From an uncultured Eubacterium sp. (lineage in GTDB: Bacteria > Bacillota > Clostridia > Peptostreptococcales > Anaerovoracaceae), in assembly GCA_900543485.1 (NCBI GenBank), contig UQRM01000010.1, positions 15,856-79,855 of the forward strand: a stretch of 64,000 bases of DNA, in the 5' to 3' direction. Of this stretch, positions 59,970-64,000 are shown in pieces (position 1 is the stretch's first letter; each line of letters begins with the position of its first letter). Made by a program: the position numbers and the translations under genes. The notes below the pieces were generated by a model. It saw nothing but the letters and a program-made list of their open reading frames with translations, ran no database searches and was not told where the DNA came from.

Positions 59970-60490
59970 CATACCGTATGTATCGCCTGCTTGACCCAAG
60001 ACAAGGGCGGCACCGATCATACCGTGGATTATGGGAAAAGAAAGGGATTAGGACAGTCTATGACGGTTACGTCTGCTGTTTTAATATAAGAATTATTTTA
60101 AAGCTAAATAATATAAAAGCGGCAACGATAACATCGTCATTGAGGTGACCGCTCACTGCATGGCAAAAGAGGAAGACGATTTTATGGCGAAAGCGCCGAC
60201 GAGCTTTGATGGCATCGAGAGGTTTTTGCAAGAGATGCTATTCCTTACAGCAAAACTCCACGGGTCGAAATACTGATTTATGTATCAGGTGTACACAAGC
60301 CCGAAACACCGGAGACACAGCAGGAAATTTTTCAAGGGTGTGAATGCCAGGTACCGTAAATATACCTGGCTGCTCTCTGGTAATCTGGGGATGCCGGCAG
60401 AGTTTATTCAGGGTATGACCTGCATCTTTGTTTGAGCCTGCGGCTACTATGCGCTGTTTGAGGACGAAGAGTATTTGAGATTATAGATGG
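59970..60490 (+). pseudogene. Decayed coding fragments and repeat tract
   Basis: Several frames keep short protein-like stretches broken by stops: GNDNIVIEVTAHCMAKEEDD to LHGSKY (about 60121-60273), then NARYRKYTWLLSGNLGMPAEF (about 60347-60420) and ACGYYALFEDEEYLRL (about 60440-60484). These resemble accessory genes of mobile elements, but I cannot name them. The AT tract of the 3' flank repeat lies at about 60085-60130. No intact gene is seen in 59909-60551. Confidence 0.4.
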
Positions 60491-60551
60491 ATGCAATACG
60501 TACATAATTGAAGGTATTTGTAAAAGAAAGTAAAATGAAGGAGGACAATCT

Positions 60552-62324
60552 ATGAAACACAAATTACGCAGCCGGGCATTGACAGTGGTGCTGTCGCTTA
60601 TGCTCATCATCGGTCTGATGCCTGCAACGGTATTTGCGGCGCCTGTTAACCCGACTACGGTGCAGGTGAACGGGACCGATATCCTGAACGGTACTGACCA
60701 TACTGTTTCGTGTGGACGCGGAACGGCAACCTATGATCCTGGTACCAACACACTGACTTTGAATAACGCAGAGATAAACTACCAGCAGAATGACAATAGT
60801 GCGGGAGCGATCCTGTTTAACGGTGATTTGAACATCAATCTGGTCGGTGAGAATACCATTACTTCCGCCACCTGCGGTATTCGCGGAACGAACGCCGGTG
60901 CGCTTACGATAACCGGCGATTCGCTGACCATTGACTGCACATATTATGGAATTGGAATCCCTATAGCTGGCGCTGATATCACCATCGATGATGCTGACAT
61001 TGATATTACTGCAAAAGGCGTAAATGATTTTACGGGTGTGGGTATTCAGGCCGGCGGGGTGCTGTCGATTAAAAATGGCGCATATATTGATGTTACCGAT
61101 GTATCACATCACCCGATCATTGGAAATGCCGGAATCGAAATAACAGACAGCACCTTATACGCACAGCAATATACGGATTATTATGCTGCGATTAGGTCGG
61201 AGAACAGTGTATTTATCAGCAATTCTACTGTTGAGGCAAGAGCTAATTCGGAATCTCCTGCAATTTGGACGGGAAACGACTTATCGTCTCCACCAACTCC
61301 CGGTCACATTACAATATCCAACGGAAGCGATGTGACACTTTATTCTGAGAGCGCAACCGCAGTTTATGCGCTGTTTGGAGACATTGATATTGAAAATAGC
61401 GCGGTGGAAGTATCCTCCGAAGATAATGCTGCTATCTATTCTTACGAAGGAACCATTAGCATGACCGATTCTGTGGTCAAAGCGCAGGCATACAGTGATT
61501 ATTATACCATATCCGCCACCAAAGGAATTTCTCTGACCGGGGTCTGGCTGGACAATGTTGACAATGAGGCAAGTCTCTCTGACTCCGACACGGTTGAAAA
61601 CAGTGTAATCATCGATTATGAACAAGGCAGAGCTGTGGGGAATCCTGTCATCACGCGTGATGTGGAACTTCGCAATGGTGTTAAATTAACCATTCCTGAG
61701 CAGACATCGTTGACGATGGCGGAAGGCGTCGTATTTAAAAACAACGGAACTGTTAATCTGAAGGGAAATTTTATCAATAATAATGCAATTGTACTGTGTG
61801 CGGACAGCAGCCATGCGGGAGGTACAGCAACCTGTACTGCAAAAGCAGTATGCGCTCTTTGCGGAAATGAATACGGCGATCTGCTTCCACATAATTTTGA
61901 AAACGGCAAATGCATAGTGTGTGACGCAATTGATCCTGACTTTAAGCCTGTAATTATCACCGGTGCAAACGGAATATGGCAGAAAGGTAGTAAGGACGGA
62001 CTTTCCTTTACGTCCAATGCCGCCTTTACGGACTTCCTGAAAGTACAGGTGGACAATAAAGATCTGGATGCGTCTGACTACACGGTAAAAGAAGGCAGCA
62101 CCATAGTAACCTTGAAAGCTGAATACCTGGAAACCCTGTCTTTGGGCAAACATACGCTGGCTATAGTTTCCGAAACCGGTACGGCAACGACAGAGTTTAC
62201 AATCAAGGCTGCTACTGACTCATCGGCACAGACCGGAGATGACGGCAATATTGCACTTTATGTAGGGCTTGCAATACTCGCAGCAGCAGGAGTTGCGGCA
62301 GTCGGTATACAAAGAAGAAGATAG
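60552..62324 (+). CDS. Surface protein with beta-helix-like region and C-terminal anchor
   Basis: The 590-residue protein has a signal peptide (1-29, ending PATVFAA). The first domain (about 30-360) is rich in short repeats of the type ITISNGSDVTLYSESAT, ITADDADIDITAKG-like strands, suggesting a right-handed beta-helix. A Cys motif (CTAKAVCALCGNEYG, then CIVCDAIDPDF) follows near 430-470, then the X2-like module (about 475-560) and the anchor (AQTGDDGNIALY, helix, GIQRRR). AGGAGG precedes the ATG by 7 nt. Ligand is unknown. It shares its last 120 residues with the LRR protein. Confidence 0.86.
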   Translation: MKHKLRSRALTVVLSLMLIIGLMPATVFAAPVNPTTVQVNGTDILNGTDHTVSCGRGTATYDPGTNTLTLNNAEINYQQNDNSAGAILFNGDLNINLVGENTITSATCGIRGTNAGALTITGDSLTIDCTYYGIGIPIAGADITIDDADIDITAKGVNDFTGVGIQAGGVLSIKNGAYIDVTDVSHHPIIGNAGIEITDSTLYAQQYTDYYAAIRSENSVFISNSTVEARANSESPAIWTGNDLSSPPTPGHITISNGSDVTLYSESATAVYALFGDIDIENSAVEVSSEDNAAIYSYEGTISMTDSVVKAQAYSDYYTISATKGISLTGVWLDNVDNEASLSDSDTVENSVIIDYEQGRAVGNPVITRDVELRNGVKLTIPEQTSLTMAEGVVFKNNGTVNLKGNFINNNAIVLCADSSHAGGTATCTAKAVCALCGNEYGDLLPHNFENGKCIVCDAIDPDFKPVIITGANGIWQKGSKDGLSFTSNAAFTDFLKVQVDNKDLDASDYTVKEGSTIVTLKAEYLETLSLGKHTLAIVSETGTATTEFTIKAATDSSAQTGDDGNIALYVGLAILAAAGVAAVGIQRRR

Positions 62325-62386
62325 CAATAAGGCGTTTTACATGTTATTGTATGAGTAAAACCAGAGATATTGATTATGGAGTTATA

Positions 62387-62440
62387 AGACGAGCGCAGCG
62401 ATCATTGGCTGCATTCGTTTTTTATGGAAAGAAGTTTTAA
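62387..62440 (+). terminator. Terminator of the 60.5-kb gene, copy of the repeated 3' flank
   Basis: GAGCGCAGC and GGCTGCATTC pair and TTTTTT follows. The sequence GACGAGCGCAGC and the AGTTTTAAAAATTGATA tract match the flank at 53286, so the terminator was duplicated with the gene end. Confidence 0.65.
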
Positions 62441-62477
62441 AAATTGATAGGGTTTCAGGTGCTCTTGACATACGTAT

Positions 62478-62735
62478 TTACGCTCCGGTAGTGGTGTTGT
62501 ACATAAGCGTTATCAGGAAGGCTCGCATATTTATCACATCGGATTTGAAGCGGCTGAGTTCATCGGGAACATATTTTATATGCTCGATGTTGAGCTTGCG
62601 GAACCACTTTTTTACCTGAGATGAAGGTGACTCTTTTTTGTTTACACGGATAGTTTTTTGCTGCTTGTAAGCACTTCCACCGCGATGTTTACGAGTTTAT
62701 CTACCGAAGTTTTCTTAAAGGGCTGGTGTGATATA
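62478..62735 (-). pseudogene. 3' fragment of a plasmid-type replication initiator (DUF6017-like)
   Basis: On the minus strand the text FKKTSVDKLVNIAVEVL, then TSSKK, is followed after a one-base shift by TIRVNKKESPSSQVKKWF, LNIEHIKYVPDELS and VINMRAFLITLMYN, ending at TAA 62478-62480. This order matches my recollection of the DUF6017 tail of RepA-type initiators on plasmids and conjugative elements. The frame breaks in an A run (six A where seven would restore it, about 62655-62660). The upstream part is missing, apparently cut by the IS element. Confidence 0.5.
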
Positions 62736-62801
62736 AAAAAAGTTGACAGCCTATTCTCAAGGATTTCATAATAAAACCAAGAGAATAAGGAGGTATTCAA
62801 A

Positions 62802-63227
62802 GTGGCACGTAAATATGACCATGAATACAAAGTACAGGCAGTAAAACTTGCCAAGGAAATCGGCGGCGCTAAGGCTGCGAAAGAATTAGGAATCCCAGAA
62901 GGAACCATCCATACCTGGCTGAAAGCTGTTAGAGCCGGTAAGCTGGATATCGGGGAAGGCTCCCATACTCCCACCAGCGCAATGAGCCTGTCAGAAGAGA
63001 TTACCATGCTGCGCAAACGGGTGAAGGAACAGGATAAGGAAATCCGTCGCCTGAAGGAAGAAAATGAATTCCTGGAGGAAGCCAGTGCTTTTTCGCCGCC
63101 AGCCGTCGGAAGTCAGCAAAAACCAGAGAATGATCTTTCTTGCCCTGAAGACAGAGGACGGCAGGATTACCGGGAAAATCTCGTTTTACTGCAGAACGCT
63201 TGGGATCAGCCACCAAGGCTTCTATAA
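62802..63227 (+). pseudogene. IS3-family OrfA, frameshifted near its 3' end
   Basis: Residues 1-95 are normal OrfA: a helix-turn-helix (GAKAAKELGIPEGTIHTWL) and a coiled-coil (EEITMLRKRVKEQDKEIRRL, ENEFLEEASAF). After that the frame is wrong. Adding one T to the run of five at 63089-63093 would give ASAFFAASRRKSAKTRE and a TGA overlapping the orfB ATG, the normal IS3 layout. The product as read is 141 residues with a meaningless tail. The start is GTG 62802 with AAGGAGG 8 nt upstream. Confidence 0.7.
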
Positions 63228-64000
63228 ATATCTCGCAAATAAAGACCGTCCCTGGAAGTACCAGGATCTGGCAGATGCCATGAAAGAAATCGTCAGTGAG
63301 GATGAATGTAACGATACTTATGGTCGGATCCGGATGTACCAGGCATTGTTGCTGAAACAGCCGGAAGGAGTGCATATTCCCAGTGAGAGAACCGTATACC
63401 GGGTTATGGATCAGATTGGCTTGAGCTATCGACCCAAGATAAAACCTAACGGGATTACAAAGGCTGATCGCGAAGCCATGAAATCGGACGATCTGTTGAA
63501 GCGGGATTTCCGTTCTGATATCCCATTAGAAAAATGCATCACGGATATCACGGAGATCCCGGCATCCAATGGGAAACTGTATGTATCTGCGATTTTTGAC
63601 TGCTTTGATCTTAGTGTCCTCGGTCTGGCAATGGAAACAAATATGAAAGCCAATCTATGTATCCATACATTGGAAAATGCCCTGACTGCTTATCCTGCGT
63701 TGGAAGGCGCTGTCATCCACAGTGACCGCGGGACACAGTATACCAGCGAATCCTACCGTCGGACCATCCGGGAGCATCATATTCATCAAAGCATGAACAG
63801 TGCCGGAGGGCGCTGCCATGACAATGCACGTTGCGAGAGCATGTGGGCCAGAATGAAAACGGAGCTCCTTTATGACCGTTATGACACAAAGCAGATGGAA
63901 GTAGAAGAACTAAAGGTACTTATCTGGAGATACTTCCTCAGCTACTGGAATAACCGGAGGATCTGCTCTGCCAATGGCGGCCTTCCTCCCATGGTAAAAC
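63130..64000 (+). CDS. IS3-family transposase OrfB (partial at right edge)
   Basis: The frame from ATG 63130 (MIFLALKTEDGRITGKI) is open to the window end. The DDE residues are visible: D in KCITDITEIPASNGKLY, D in VIHSDRGTQYTS and E in NARCESMWARMKTEL, with the HTH_21-like segment (DTYGRIRMYQALL) before them. IS3 transposases are normally made as an OrfAB fusion by -1 frameshifting. Here the T-run deletion in orfA puts orfB in the +1 frame, so the fusion would fail, although OrfB alone could still be translated. Confidence 0.88.
   Translation, partial: MIFLALKTEDGRITGKISFYCRTLGISHQGFYKYLANKDRPWKYQDLADAMKEIVSEDECNDTYGRIRMYQALLLKQPEGVHIPSERTVYRVMDQIGLSYRPKIKPNGITKADREAMKSDDLLKRDFRSDIPLEKCITDITEIPASNGKLYVSAIFDCFDLSVLGLAMETNMKANLCIHTLENALTAYPALEGAVIHSDRGTQYTSESYRRTIREHHIHQSMNSAGGRCHDNARCESMWARMKTELLYDRYDTKQMEVEELKVLIWRYFLSYWNNRRICSANGGLPPMVK

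Larger units (their letters stand above)
62735..64000 (+). mobile_element. IS3-family insertion sequence, left part (runs off the right edge)
   Basis: The two-gene layout of IS3 elements is present: a small orfA with helix-turn-helix and leucine-zipper regions, and orfB with the DDE integrase core. The left end is placed near 62722-62745 because the replication-initiator frame stops there and a TGTGATAT start is seen. The exact terminal repeat cannot be fixed without the other end, which lies outside the window. Confidence 0.75.

Noticed and set aside
63060-63132. Programmed -1 frameshift making OrfAB as the reason for the odd orfA end
   Set aside because: With five T residues orfB is in the +1 frame relative to orfA, so a -1 slip would not join them; adding one T restores the normal layout, which points to a deletion.

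Overview
The window looks like a chromosomal segment of an anaerobic, Gram-positive-type member of Bacillota (class Clostridia; perhaps a Mogibacterium/Anaerovorax-like lineage, which is inference only). The reasons are a trimeric electron-bifurcating [FeFe] hydrogenase, a flavodiiron protein fused to rubredoxin, a VanRS-like two-component system, FtsW/PBP2 genes, Clostridia-style AGGAGG ribosome binding sites, many ATA and AGG codons, and cell-wall surface proteins with a C-terminal anchor. No rRNA gene, intact tRNA, CRISPR array or prophage was seen.

Layout. (1) 1-780: 3' end of a surface protein, followed by a repeat-bearing gap. (2) 1.2-52 kb: a compact core of housekeeping and metabolic genes. 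In order these are rlmH, a YycJ-like hydrolase, RNase HI, a secreted phosphoesterase, an ArsR regulator, metY with an Rrf2 regulator, a GH3 hexosaminidase with bioY, dapA, a MarR-controlled heterodimeric ABC exporter, moaA-moaC-mogA/MOSC, flavodiiron-rubredoxin, endonuclease IV, ftsH, a CDF metal transporter, a DUF3048 protein, a two-component system, PBP2 with an FHA-FtsW fusion, the hydABC hydrogenase, birA, a LysR regulator, a zinc-ribbon protein with a Ser/Thr kinase, a CMD-cupin/aldo-keto reductase pair, an EamA exporter, an AAA/metallopeptidase-VWA/SDR operon, and modABC with a DUF364 gene. (3) 52-64 kb: an AT-richer accessory region with a degenerate tRNA, a truncated and three full-length anchored surface proteins, decayed genes, a broken plasmid-type replication initiator and an IS3-family element running off the right edge.

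How genes may work together. BioY (transport) and BirA (ligase/repressor) lie 28 kb apart, and bioY has a strong promoter overlapped by an inverted repeat. ModABC-DUF364 and the Moa/Mog/MOSC operon point to a molybdenum or tungsten enzyme encoded elsewhere. The Rrf2 gene lies immediately upstream of metY on the same strand, and the metY promoter carries an operator-like palindrome. The two-component system lies next to a small membrane-protein gene whose upstream region has 14-bp direct repeats exactly 33 bp apart.

Most notable for a second look: an alternating GGCAT/ATGCC repeat present in inverted copies just inside both ends of the core segment; a small ORF interrupted by one in-frame TGA ahead of the phosphoesterase; a long multi-hairpin segment at 7.4-7.6 kb; the AAA/VWA operon; and the zinc-ribbon/kinase pair. 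All product calls come from reading motifs by eye; no database search was possible.
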